24,107 nucleotides of DNA from the IMG/VR virus record IMGVR_UViG_3300030380_004626, positions 1 through 24,107 of that record; one strand, given 5' to 3'. Positions 1-6,190 of this stretch are shown here, one piece after another. Below the pieces are notes generated by a model. That model was not told where the DNA came from and searched no databases. It worked only from the letters and a program-made list of their open reading frames with translations. This stretch comes from a virus. Numbering within the stretch: the first letter of the stretch is position 1; every line of letters begins with the position of its first letter. A program made the position numbers and the translations under genes.

Positions 1-1123
1 CTTGATTAGCCGCAGTGCCTTTTACTTGACCTGTTGAACTTAACTCAGCACCTTGATTAGATAACCCTGTTGAAGTCTTACCCACAAGCAAGTTACCGCT
101 ACTATCGATACGCATACGCTCTGTGTTGCCGCCAGTAGAAAATAACATGTTTGATTGGCTTCGCAATGCAAAATCCCCTGCAGCACTACCACCTACCATT
201 TGTCCAGAAGAGCTAACCGCTTGTATACCAGCTTTAAAGGTTGTACTTGCATCTCTAAAACGGATTACCATATTTGCTGCTACAGTTTCAACATCACCCT
301 TAAATTGTATTGTACTACTGCTAATACGCATACGTTCTACATCATCAGTTTCAAACCGCATACTGTTGTCGCTATGAACATATCTAATTGACCCTGCATC
401 ATCATTCGCAGCATCACCAAAGTAAATACGTCCTGTTGTAGTAGATAGGATAGATAAACCAGTATCGCCTGTCTTTTCTATAACAAGATCATCTGCATCA
501 GTACTTGCAGTGACAACAGAACTTCCTGCAACTTTTAAAGCACCAGTAACATTTACACCAGTTGCGGTAGTTGCAATACGAGGGGCGTTTGATGCGTGAT
601 ATAATGTGACCGCTCCAGTAGAAGCATTACCTTCAAGGTATGTTGATGCACCATCGCTTGTAAGCAGCTGCATATTGTTACCTTGAATTTTCAGTTGACC
701 TGTTGCGTCACTCTCTACAATTCTTGAATGTGTACCATCGTGATAAATCTGTAGATCATTATCGCCAAAGATAGCTTTGTCATTGTCAGCAAATTTTACG
801 TCACCATTTGCCTCCTTTAAAACTAAATCTTCAGCCGCAGCGGTAATAAATACTTCAACATCAGAGCCAGATAAATTTAGAAGTGAGCCAGTTGAGCTTT
901 CAGTAAGTGTGCGAGATAAAGTTGTGCCGCTACTAGTGTATGTACCAGTGCCAATTTCAAAAGCATCGCCATCTATAATTGTGTATCTGACAATATCACC
1001 ATTGCTAATACCGCCATCAGCAAATGTTTGGAAACCAGTTATAGCACTACCCAAAACAATGGGTGAGGTTGTACCAGTTGTTGCTGTCGATACTTTTACT
1101 CGATTTGCTAAAACATTAGCCAT
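1..1123 (-). CDS. Tail-fibre-like structural protein, 3' end outside the window
   Basis: The frame is open from an ATG at 1123 to the left edge, about 374 residues, with no stop, so the C-terminus is missing. An AGGAG ribosome site lies just upstream of the start. The protein is rich in Ser, Thr, Gly and Asp and has short beta-type motifs: [10 protein letters not shown] near the middle and two copies of an ERMRI-x-SS motif (ERMRISSS, then [15 protein letters not shown]). Such motifs are common in tail-fibre and other virion surface proteins of marine phages, where they form extended beta structures and C-terminal receptor-binding parts. It follows the adaptor-like gene and a 123-aa gene in the late operon. 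Host binding is inferred from the family style, not from any binding domain seen here. Confidence 0.75.
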   Translation of the reverse strand, partial: MANVLANRVKVSTATTGTTSPIVLGSAITGFQTFADGGISNGDIVRYTIIDGDAFEIGTGTYTSSGTTLSRTLTESSTGSLLNLSGSDVEVFITAAAEDLVLKEANGDVKFADNDKAIFGDNDLQIYHDGTHSRIVESDATGQLKIQGNNMQLLTSDGASTYLEGNASTGAVTLYHASNAPRIATTATGVNVTGALKVAGSSVVTASTDADDLVIEKTGDTGLSILSTTTGRIYFGDAANDDAGSIRYVHSDNSMRFETDDVERMRISSSTIQFKGDVETVAANMVIRFRDASTTFKAGIQAVSSSGQMVGGSAAGDFALRSQSNMLFSTGGNTERMRIDSSGNLLVGKTSTGLSNQGAELSSTGQVKGTAANQ

Positions 1124-1132
1124 CAGTTACTC

Positions 1133-1504
1133 CTAGCTTGGGTCTGGAATACCTACGTCTAATGCCTCTAACGAGAATGTGTTGCCAGATGTAACAGATT
1201 GGCTTGCTGTCAAAGAGCCAGTTACCAATAATCTACTGTTATTTGTATCTGTCAAAGAATAGTGAGTTGCGGTCCCTGTTCCCGTAACCGTTCCATCTGA
1301 TATGGCCGACATAGTGACCTTTCGACCACCGCCTGTTCGATCCGCTGGTGCGCTAATTGTAACAGATGTGGAGTTGCCAAGAGTATGCGTAGAAGTGGCT
1401 TCTGCGTATGTCGTGCTTTCTTGTGATAGTATATCGACCCTTGTCGCCTCAGTATCAAGGACGGTCAATCCATTATCCAAAATTCTGTCTGCTATTGTTG
1501 CCAT
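1133..1504 (-). CDS. Small Ser/Thr-rich virion-like protein
   Basis: A 123-aa protein with an AAGGAG ribosome site a few bases before ATG 1504. The N-terminus (MATIADRILDNGL) is helical in character; the rest is rich in Thr, Ser and Gly with alternating hydrophobic residues, suggesting a beta-rich fold. No transmembrane segment or catalytic motif is visible. It sits between the adaptor-like gene and the tail-fibre-like gene, so a minor tail or decoration role is the natural guess. I do not recognise the family with certainty. Confidence 0.7.
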   Translation of the reverse strand: MATIADRILDNGLTVLDTEATRVDILSQESTTYAEATSTHTLGNSTSVTISAPADRTGGGRKVTMSAISDGTVTGTGTATHYSLTDTNNSRLLVTGSLTASQSVTSGNTFSLEALDVGIPDPS

Positions 1505-1505
1505 T

Positions 1506-2126
1506 TTAGTAACTCCTTATTTTCATTCTACGGCCAGACCCACCTGATCTAGCATTTTCACTTTGGTCATTAAGAGTTGCTACGGCTGACGCATAATAAG
1601 CGCCCCAAACACCTATTCTATTATCATCAGCTAAATAAGGAGCACTGTGCATTAAGCTCCCATAAAGCAAAATATCCGAGTGATATTGTAGCAACCAGTT
1701 AGTTGTGGTTTGTGAGTTTAATTGAGGTATTCGTGAGTAATAAAGAAGCTCTAATGTGTAAGCTTTATCTGGGCGGGGCAAAACCTCTATAGCCCCATCA
1801 ATAATAGTATAATATTTTGGCTCTCCAGCCGCATTAGCTATTTCTGATCTCAAAGTTGAAATTTCAAAATTTCCAACAACCTCAAGCGGTTTAGTGTTGG
1901 CCGTATTAAGAGTTAATCTAATAGGTTCAATGAAATCATCAGGTAAAGAAGTAAATTGAGTATCTAAGATTGCTGTTGAGCGCCTTTCCATACGCCAATG
2001 GCGAACCTCACGGTTAACTTTAGTTTCAGCTAAAGAAATAAAATCAGGAATAATACTTGTTAAATCATCACGATTTAAAAAATCAGCAACGCTAGACTGT
2101 AGCTCTGTATAATTCGTTAACGCCAT
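1506..2126 (-). CDS. Head-tail adaptor-like protein
   Basis: A 206-aa protein. It opens with MALTNYTELQSSVADFLNR, followed by a helical stretch with IPDFISLAETKVNREVR, then a beta-rich section (LPDDFIEPIRLTL, YTIIDGAIEVLP, LELLYYSRIP). This order resembles phage adaptor proteins of the SU10 / T7 gp11-like group, which bind under the portal and connect head to tail. The start ATG directly follows the upstream stop (TAAATG), with GAGGA before it. Its place between the terminase-side basic genes and the tail genes fits a connector. The assignment rests on sequence resemblance recalled from the family and on position. Confidence 0.65.
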   Translation of the reverse strand: MALTNYTELQSSVADFLNRDDLTSIIPDFISLAETKVNREVRHWRMERRSTAILDTQFTSLPDDFIEPIRLTLNTANTKPLEVVGNFEISTLRSEIANAAGEPKYYTIIDGAIEVLPRPDKAYTLELLYYSRIPQLNSQTTTNWLLQYHSDILLYGSLMHSAPYLADDNRIGVWGAYYASAVATLNDQSENARSGGSGRRMKIRSY

Positions 2127-2345
2127 TTATCCTCTAACCGATTTTTTACCACGACAACCCCAAGCCTTACGCCGAACTTTAACCTTAGCTGTTTGTTTTT
2201 GGCCGCTTGATCTCGCACAGTAGTTATCACCCCGTTTTGTTCCTTTTGCTGAAGTGCGCTTATGCGTGCGCCCTTTACTATCCTTATAAGTTGTCCCGTT
2301 TGCATACTTAACGCTGGCCGGGACTTTTTTGCGTTTAGTCGGCAT
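2127..2345 (-). CDS. Tiny basic protein, 72 aa (fourth of the basic gene train)
   Basis: A very basic 72-aa protein beginning MPTKRKKVPASVKYANG. It contains KDSKGRTHKRTSAKGTKRGDNYCARS and ends in a Lys/Arg-rich tail with two Cys residues in all. Its ATG shares one base with the stop of the preceding basic gene (TAATG), so translation is probably coupled. Proteins of this type occur in marine phage genomes near terminase or head genes, with no established function that I can name. Nucleic-acid binding or DNA condensation in the virion is a reasonable inference from charge alone. Confidence 0.75.
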   Translation of the reverse strand: MPTKRKKVPASVKYANGTTYKDSKGRTHKRTSAKGTKRGDNYCARSSGQKQTAKVKVRRKAWGCRGKKSVRG

Positions 2346-2518
2346 TACTTCTTTTTTTTCTTTGCTGGCCGTTTTTTGGCAGTCTTAGCCGCATTTTTAA
2401 AATCTTTTGCGCTAGGAGCTTTTGGATCTTTAGCGCTACGCATTTTCTCTCCGCTACCAGCTTTAATTCGTGCACGTTTTTTTTGGATATTTTTATAAAG
2501 TCCGGGTCGTTTAGCCAT
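2345..2518 (-). CDS. Tiny basic protein MAKRPGLYKNI type, 57 aa
   Basis: A 57-aa gene read directly from the minus strand: ATG at 2518, TAA at 2347-2345. The protein starts MAKRPGLYKNIQKKRARIKA, continues GSGEKMRSAKDPKAPSAKDF and ends in poly-Lys. The N-terminal MAKRPGLY..I...R.RI..GSGEKMR pattern is one I associate with a widespread family of tiny marine-phage proteins of unknown function. It overlaps both neighbours by one base (TAATG at each junction), which marks it as part of a translationally coupled train. About 40% of residues are Lys or Arg. Confidence 0.85.
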   Translation of the reverse strand: MAKRPGLYKNIQKKRARIKAGSGEKMRSAKDPKAPSAKDFKNAAKTAKKRPAKKKKK

Positions 2519-2691
2519 TAGCGTCCTACCTTTTTCATAGCTTTTGAGTGAGCATTTTTAAACGTAGATCCAGAAAGCATAAGCCGCGTCATTTCACGCA
2601 TATGTTTAGAAGTATGATGTTGAGCGTGATTTTTCATTGCCGCTTTCTGTCTGGCAGTAAGGGCTTTTTTCTTAACGGCTTTAGTAGGCAT
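2518..2691 (-). CDS. Tiny basic His/Met-rich protein, 57 aa
   Basis: ATG at 2691, TAA at 2520-2518. The 57-aa product starts MPTKAVKKKALTARQKAAMK and continues with a His-rich helix (NHAQHHTSKHMREMTRLML) and a basic end. It overlaps the genes on both sides by a single base (TAATG). The central part is likely an amphipathic helix with five His residues, different from the poly-Lys neighbours. Function unknown; a DNA-binding or virion-packaged role is only inferred from charge and from the position directly after the large terminase. Confidence 0.85.
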   Translation of the reverse strand: MPTKAVKKKALTARQKAAMKNHAQHHTSKHMREMTRLMLSGSTFKNAHSKAMKKVGR

Positions 2692-2744
2692 TACTTTTTC
2701 TTAGTGCCTTTTTTCTTGCCGCCTTTTTTTGTAGATCCATACAT
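2691..2744 (-). CDS. Micro-ORF of 17 aa, Gly/Lys only tail
   Basis: ATG at 2744 and TAA at 2693-2691 encode MYGSTKKGGKKKGTKKK. A strong AAAGGAG ribosome site lies at about 2752-2757, 8-10 bases before the ATG, the best such site in this part of the window. The stop overlaps the next ATG (TAATG). The ribosome site therefore loads the whole train of four basic genes, and this peptide could be either a true product or a leader that feeds ribosomes into the genes behind it. Tiny MYG..KK..K proteins are something I recall from marine phages, which supports real coding. Confidence 0.65.
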   Translation of the reverse strand: MYGSTKKGGKKKGTKKK

Positions 2745-2816
2745 AAAATAGCTCCTTTAATAACAAAATAAATCTTGCCATCAAATTAACACGACCAGGT
2801 AAAAATCACCTAAATT

Positions 2817-4214
2817 TCATGCAATTCCAGCTAAGTTCCTACGCAACTCACCACGCCACATTTTAAAGCTACCACTCTGAGCCGTTGCAGCATCAGAGGC
2901 CATGGAAAGGCAAAGCGCATCAGCTAAATCAGGGCTTCCAAGCCCCCTTTTCCTCAGCTCATCTTTACCCTCAGCTTTCATCTTGCCTGAACTGGTAAAA
3001 CTATAACGTATGCTTGTAAGCTCAGATAAAAGCCGTTCATCTTTAGGTATTTTACAACCACGGCCCTCTAACCAAGCTTTTGTCTTAAACCATAATTCAG
3101 AACGTAAATTTAAATAGGTATCACCCATGCTTGGGCTTTCTGAAACATTAATGCCCCTAACAGGCAAACCCAACTCTAAACCACGATCCACGACACCGCT
3201 TCCAAGCCCAATCGAATCCACAAGAATTTCCCGAGGGCGCTGAGAAGGGGGCAAACCATTATATTCAGCCATAACCCGGCCCGTAGTCTGCATCAAATCT
3301 AAACCACGCCAACTCTTAATCTCAGTCACCACTGAACCACGCCTTTTACAAAGCGCCGTTGCATCAGTACCATAGCGAGCCACATCCAATGACCACACTT
3401 CCTGAACCCCGTCAGTATCCTCAATATCCCTATGCTGAGCCGCTTCTACCAAATGAATAGGAATGATTGTGTCATCGTCACTCATAGGGAATTCACCCAT
3501 GACCCTTACCCTATAGGCGTTACTCAGTTCCCCAAATCTTTCTTTCATTTCATCTACAAATTCATCAGAAACTAAAGGGCTTTCTATACAACTCCAAGTA
3601 CGGGTCCACCAAGCATGAGATAAACGGTTGTGACTATCAAAAAACGTACCGCTTGACCGGGTAGGGTTGCTTAACATCAACGTAGTTGCATTGTGCCCAC
3701 TCATACTACCAGCAGCGCTTTCAAATATTTTTTCTGCAATTCCAGAACTCTCGTCCACGACTAAAAGCACATTCTCACTATGCACACCCGCTAACGCTTC
3801 TGGCGTTTCTGGCCGGGCAGTCCTACAACTTATAAAAGCCTCAGCCGGGGCCGCTACTAACTCAACACGGTCACCCTTAACATTTAAAAGCTGTTGTAAC
3901 TCTTGAGGCAGTTCGTTTATCCATCTACGCAATTCAGCATACATAGCATCAAAAAGCTGGCTTGAAGTAGGGGCCGTAACAACAATTTTACACGGGTACT
4001 TCAACAACAAAAACCACAACATGGCCCAACTTGCAGTAGTTGATTTACCTACCCCGTGCCCAGCTTTTACACTCATTTTCCTAGTGTTGTTAGCAACCGC
4101 CTCTAAAAACTCAATTTGATAATCAAATGGATCAGCCCCAAGCATTTCCCTAACAAACTTTACCGGGTCATTAGCGTAAGCCTCAACAAATTCTTCCATA
4201 AAATTTTTAGTCAT
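2817..4214 (-). CDS. terL: Terminase large subunit (packaging ATPase and nuclease)
   Basis: A 465-aa packaging motor. The ATPase half has Walker A at residues 51-59 (AGHGVGKST), Walker B at about 150-156 (LLVVDES) and a likely coupling motif near LSNPTRSSG (181-189). The nuclease half has RNase H-like acidic residues: D277 in WSLDVARYGTD, D333 in ILVDSIGLGSG and the C-terminal DLADALCLS. It cuts concatemeric DNA and pumps it through the portal. I chose ATG 4214 (MTKNFMEEF), which overlaps the small-subunit stop as AATGACTAA. A longer frame to 4265 exists but its extra 17 residues lie inside the small-subunit gene and have no reason to be coding. Domain order and length are normal. Confidence 0.95.
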   Translation of the reverse strand: MTKNFMEEFVEAYANDPVKFVREMLGADPFDYQIEFLEAVANNTRKMSVKAGHGVGKSTTASWAMLWFLLLKYPCKIVVTAPTSSQLFDAMYAELRRWINELPQELQQLLNVKGDRVELVAAPAEAFISCRTARPETPEALAGVHSENVLLVVDESSGIAEKIFESAAGSMSGHNATTLMLSNPTRSSGTFFDSHNRLSHAWWTRTWSCIESPLVSDEFVDEMKERFGELSNAYRVRVMGEFPMSDDDTIIPIHLVEAAQHRDIEDTDGVQEVWSLDVARYGTDATALCKRRGSVVTEIKSWRGLDLMQTTGRVMAEYNGLPPSQRPREILVDSIGLGSGVVDRGLELGLPVRGINVSESPSMGDTYLNLRSELWFKTKAWLEGRGCKIPKDERLLSELTSIRYSFTSSGKMKAEGKDELRKRGLGSPDLADALCLSMASDAATAQSGSFKMWRGELRRNLAGIA

Positions 4215-4710
4215 TCTCAATAGCCTTTGTGCTATCACTAACAACTTTAATTTTACGCAAAGCATCTAAGTGCATATCACCAACAGAAAGTGTAACCTGA
4301 GTTTGATTAGCCTTAGCCCCATAACGGTTTTGGTTCCAAGACTGAGCTATAAACTTATGAACCGCTACTTCCTCTTTTGCTATTGCCACATCTATAGGGG
4401 AAATTTCAGCCGTTCTACTGCCTGGATCAGCTTGCTCACGCTCTAACTTACGGTCAGCCCGTAACCTCTTCATAATATCAAAACCAGCTTCAGCATGAGC
4501 GTCAGCCGCTTGCTCACGTACTTCATCTAACGCATCAGAATAAACCTCATGCTTGGTCAATAACGTGTGCATATAACCCCGGCTTATATCAAACTCTTTG
4601 GCTAACTTGGATATTGTACCACCAGACAAAATGTATTCCTGAAAGTATTGCTTGCCGCCCCGCTTTTCTAACTCAGCTAAGACTTTTCTTTTCATGGGTC
4701 TACCAGCCAT
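4207..4710 (-). CDS. terS: Terminase small subunit (DNA recognition)
   Basis: A 167-aa protein directly before the large subunit, overlapping it by 8 bases. Residues 31-55 (GTISKLAKEFDISRGYMHTLL) look like a helix-turn-helix, followed by long charged helices suited to oligomer formation and a short C-terminal segment that would contact the large subunit. Small terminases bind pac or cos DNA and start packaging. AAGGAG sits about 10 bases before ATG 4710. The upstream non-coding region with G-tracts and palindromes is the natural place for its binding site. The identification rests on position, size and the helix-turn-helix, since this family is poorly conserved. Confidence 0.85.
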   Translation of the reverse strand: MAGRPMKRKVLAELEKRGGKQYFQEYILSGGTISKLAKEFDISRGYMHTLLTKHEVYSDALDEVREQAADAHAEAGFDIMKRLRADRKLEREQADPGSRTAEISPIDVAIAKEEVAVHKFIAQSWNQNRYGAKANQTQVTLSVGDMHLDALRKIKVVSDSTKAIEND

Positions 4711-4748
4711 TTTTTATAAAACTCCTTGTTAAATATAAATTAAACTAT

Positions 4749-4833
4749 GGGGGGGCTTAGAGCCAAATTTTGATGGGGGGTGTGTGTGAAAACTAGCACA
4801 AGTACTGCCCCTATGCCGGGGGTCTGGGGGGGG
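4749..4833 (+). other. Cluster of four G-tracts upstream of terS
   Basis: Within 85 bases the plus strand has runs of 7 G (4749-4755), 6 G (4775-4780), 5 G (4818-4822) and 8 G (4826-4833), the last followed by five T. Nothing else in the window looks like this. It lies 39 bases upstream of the terminase small-subunit ATG, on the untranslated side, so the terS leader transcript would carry C-runs. Possible roles are a packaging recognition or cut site, or a G-quadruplex on the plus strand. The loops between tracts 2 and 3 are long (37 bases), so a single four-tract quadruplex is not assured. Confidence 0.6.
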
Positions 4834-4940
4834 TTTTTGATGTCGTTTTCCGCACATTTGAGCATCATAATAATTATGCTTTTTAACCGCGCCGATTATG
4901 CCAATAAAAACAATCAACTAGGCAAATACCCTATTTCGCA

Positions 4941-4957
4941 TAACATACATTATGTTA
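4941..4957. promoter_or_regulatory. 17-bp inverted repeat, operator-like
   Basis: TAACATA-cat-TATGTTA, perfect 7-bp arms with a 3-bp spacer, in the non-coding region between the end of the early operon and terS. Size and symmetry fit a dimeric repressor or activator site. It lies between the GC palindrome at 4974-4993 and the packaging operon start, so control of late transcription is plausible. No binding protein can be assigned from sequence. Confidence 0.5.
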
Positions 4958-4973
4958 ATTATTTGGTTTGTCT

Positions 4974-4993
4974 CTCGCGTGCGCGCACGCGAG
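4974..4993. repeat. Perfect 20-bp GC-rich palindrome
   Basis: CTCGCGTGCGCGCACGCGAG is identical to its own reverse complement over 20 bases with no spacer. It is strikingly GC-rich in an AT-rich region and has no T-run on either side, so it is not a normal intrinsic terminator. It stands 21 bp from the early-operon terminator hairpin and 16 bp from the 17-bp inverted repeat. A protein-binding or cruciform site (for example for packaging or for the phage-encoded RuvC-like resolvase) is possible but inferred. Confidence 0.6.
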
Positions 4994-5023
4994 GCTGTCA
5001 CTATGTAAAACCCTAGATTGGAT

Positions 5024-5052
5024 AAAAAGAGGGCGCTGAATACCAGCGCCCT
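5024..5052 (-). terminator. Rho-independent terminator of the replication operon
   Basis: Read on the minus strand: AGGGCGCTG, 5-base loop, CAGCGCCCT, then C and a run of five T. The stem is a perfect 9 bp and GC-rich. It lies 133 bp after the stop of the last early gene (5186) and before the terS leader, so it separates early from packaging transcription on the same strand. Confidence 0.85.
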
Positions 5053-5096
5053 AAGTTTGATATTACGACAGGGAGGAGCCGTAAAATCGAGCAGTG

Positions 5097-5121
5097 TGTA
5101 AGGTAGACTACAAACCTTACA
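5097..5121. other. 8-bp stem-loop in the untranslated tail of the early operon
   Basis: TGTAAGGT, 9-base loop, ACCTTACA: perfect 8-bp arms. It sits between the last early stop (5186) and the terminator at 5024-5052. With the terminator it gives the operon a structured 3' end of about 130 bases, which could be a processed small RNA or only an mRNA-stabilising element. A minus-strand reading frame starting at 5196 also crosses here, but it runs on through the terminator hairpin and is not favoured. Confidence 0.4.
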
Positions 5122-5185
5122 GAGCAAACAGTGAGGACCATTTGCATCTTTAATTTTACTATAAGTTACGCTGACCACCAAAATA

Positions 5186-5470
5186 TCACGTAGCATTTTT
5201 AGCTAGCTTATGGGCTATCACTAAGTAATTGATTTGGTCTAGCATGCTGTCCTCATGATGACCGTTCTTATCAAGCCTAGCCGCCTTAAGTTCAGCCATC
5301 AGCCTAGCCACATCGTAAGCGCTCACTGTAGCGCCAGGCTTAAGCTTGCCAGCTAGCACGTTACTGAACCTATTACCAAGCGCCTCAAACAATGGCTTAG
5401 CGTCACCGTAAGATTGTTCCCGGTCATTAATAATATTCTCACATTCTTCAAATATTTTCTTATAGCTCAT
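5186..5470 (-). CDS. DUF6378-like phage protein, 94 aa
   Basis: A 94-aa helical protein. The pattern REQSYGDAKPLFEALGNRF, then YDVARLMAELKAARL, then HEDSMLDQINYLVIAHKLA matches the layout of the DUF6378 family as I know it (REx.YGD..., a middle LMxxLKxARL helix, a DSxxDxxxY helix). The spacing of acidic residues resembles all-alpha MazG-type nucleotide pyrophosphatases, so a nucleotide-related role is possible but unproven. AAGGAAT precedes the ATG; the gene overlaps the upstream one by 11 bases. It is the last gene of the early operon before the terminator. Confidence 0.7.
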   Translation of the reverse strand: MSYKKIFEECENIINDREQSYGDAKPLFEALGNRFSNVLAGKLKPGATVSAYDVARLMAELKAARLDKNGHHEDSMLDQINYLVIAHKLAKNAT

Positions 5471-5783
5471 CTTTATTCCTTGCCTTGTAAAATGCGTACC
5501 CCTTCACGCTCACAACTTTCACATAATCTCTATCAATCAGGGTTTGCAGTTGTAGGTGCATTTCCCATTCATCCTCGTCCATAGCCCCGCACAAAGTATC
5601 TCTATCAATCAGGCCGTAATCCCTCATGAATGTGAGAAGGTGTAACTCATGCCTTGTTAGCGGCTCTCTCCACTTACGTTTTTTCTTATCATCTGGCAGC
5701 GCTGCACGTAGCCCAAGCTTTGCCCGCCTACGCTCAAACCTCATCATTTGTTCTTTCAATGTTTTCTCATCCACCGTTCTCAA
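5460..5783 (-). CDS. Basic early protein, possible winged-helix, 107 aa
   Basis: An unrecognised protein of up to 107 aa. The N-terminal third is highly basic (MMRFERRRAKLGLRAALPDDKKKRKWREP). The rest, LTRHELHLLTFMRDYGLIDRDTLCGAM followed by LQTLIDRDYVKVV, looks like a winged-helix fold. The start is uncertain: the longest frame uses TTG 5783, but GTG 5774 in the same frame gives a tighter overlap (GTGGATGA) with the upstream stop. Neither has a strong ribosome site. Being in the early operon beside the putative origin, a replication or regulatory DNA-binding role is plausible. Confidence 0.7.
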   Translation of the reverse strand: MRTVDEKTLKEQMMRFERRRAKLGLRAALPDDKKKRKWREPLTRHELHLLTFMRDYGLIDRDTLCGAMDEDEWEMHLQLQTLIDRDYVKVVSVKGYAFYKARNKDEL

Positions 5784-5994
5784 TTTCCCATTTGCGGGTT
5801 AAGATTGCTTGGGCTTGCCATTTGTTCCACAACGGTAGGTCACGTTTATTCAGCCATTTGCGTCTATTAGCCATTCCCTCAAGTTCTGAGATTGTTTTAA
5901 AATCCTTCAAAACCCTGATGAAATCTTTTTCATTTAATGTGGAGTAATCAGGCTCTTTCCAAGCCAGTCTTTTAAGGTCAGCTTCATGTATCAT
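5767..5994 (-). CDS. Early protein of unknown function, 75 aa
   Basis: A 75-aa hydrophilic, mostly helical protein (MIHEADLKRLAWKEPDYSTL start; Trp-rich: WKEPD, KWLNK, LPLWNKW). It follows the iteron region; its ATG overlaps the stop of the 63-aa frame that crosses the iterons (ATGA). No known domain recognised and no membrane segment. Codon-by-codon coupling with both neighbours supports real coding. Confidence 0.65.
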   Translation of the reverse strand: MIHEADLKRLAWKEPDYSTLNEKDFIRVLKDFKTISELEGMANRRKWLNKRDLPLWNKWQAQAILTRKWEIENGG

Positions 5995-6182
5995 TTGAAG
6001 CCCCGTTTGCTAAGCGTAACGGCACAAGTCGTAACAGTAACATCCCTTAAGGGATATGTTACTGATGTTACGCCTACACTTGTCACGTAACAGTTAGCGT
6101 AACAGTGCGTAACACTTCGTAACAGTTGTGCTATTTTATTGTTTATTATTAGATACTTATTAAAACGGCGTTTTTGTGACAT
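5991..6182 (-). CDS. 63-aa reading frame across the iteron array (coding doubtful)
   Basis: ATG 6182 to TGA 5993-5991. The product has recurring VT pairs (SVTHCYANCYVTSVGVTSVTYPL, DVTVTTCAVTL) that are simply the translation of the repeated GTAAC/GTTAC words beneath. A GGCGGGG stretch sits about 8 bases before the ATG, and the end overlaps the next gene as ATGA, so it could be translated. The repeat structure of the DNA is better explained by replication iterons, so this frame may be incidental, or a short peptide whose main duty is to carry ribosomes through the site. Confidence 0.35.
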   Translation of the reverse strand: MSQKRRFNKYLIINNKIAQLLRSVTHCYANCYVTSVGVTSVTYPLRDVTVTTCAVTLSKRGFK

Positions 6183-6190
6183 ACTGTTAC
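6016..6190. other. Putative replication origin: GTAAC iterons plus AT-rich stretch
   Basis: Ten copies of the word GTAAC or its complement GTTAC occur in 175 bases: direct at 6016, 6031, 6037, 6087, 6099, 6109 and 6119; inverted at 6058, 6067 and 6186. The last four direct copies form a tandem array with CGTAACAGT-like units spaced 12, 10 and 10 bases, close to one helical turn. A perfect 14-bp palindrome ATCCCTTAAGGGAT (6042-6055) stands between direct and inverted copies. An AT-rich stretch, about 6131-6165, follows. Iterons next to an AT-rich unwinding region, directly after the primase-helicase gene, is the classical arrangement of a replication origin. The initiator that would bind it is not identified. 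Confidence 0.65.

Noticed and set aside
777-1136. Plus-strand 119-codon frame opposite the tail-fibre gene
   Set aside because: Mirror frame of a repetitive, clearly coding minus-strand gene.
3667-3906. Plus-strand frame inside the large terminase gene
   Set aside because: Shadow of conserved terminase codons; no start signal.
4215-4265. N-terminal extension of the large terminase
   Set aside because: Overlaps the small-subunit gene; ATG 4214 is coupled to its stop and begins the normal N-terminus.
4855-4885. AGCAT / ATGCT hairpin followed by T-run on plus strand
   Set aside because: Only 5-bp arms, AT-rich, with no plus-strand gene upstream to terminate.
4729-4917. Minus-strand 62-codon frame with a TTG start and a His/Pro-rich product
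   Set aside because: It is a translation of the G-tract region (Pro runs from C-runs), has no ribosome site and no family. Treated as non-coding leader.
4918-5196. Minus-strand 92-codon frame with Cys motif (CLLCKVC)
   Set aside because: It runs through the strong terminator hairpin and the 20-bp palindrome, which a real gene would not keep. Mentioned only as an alternative in the structured 3' end.
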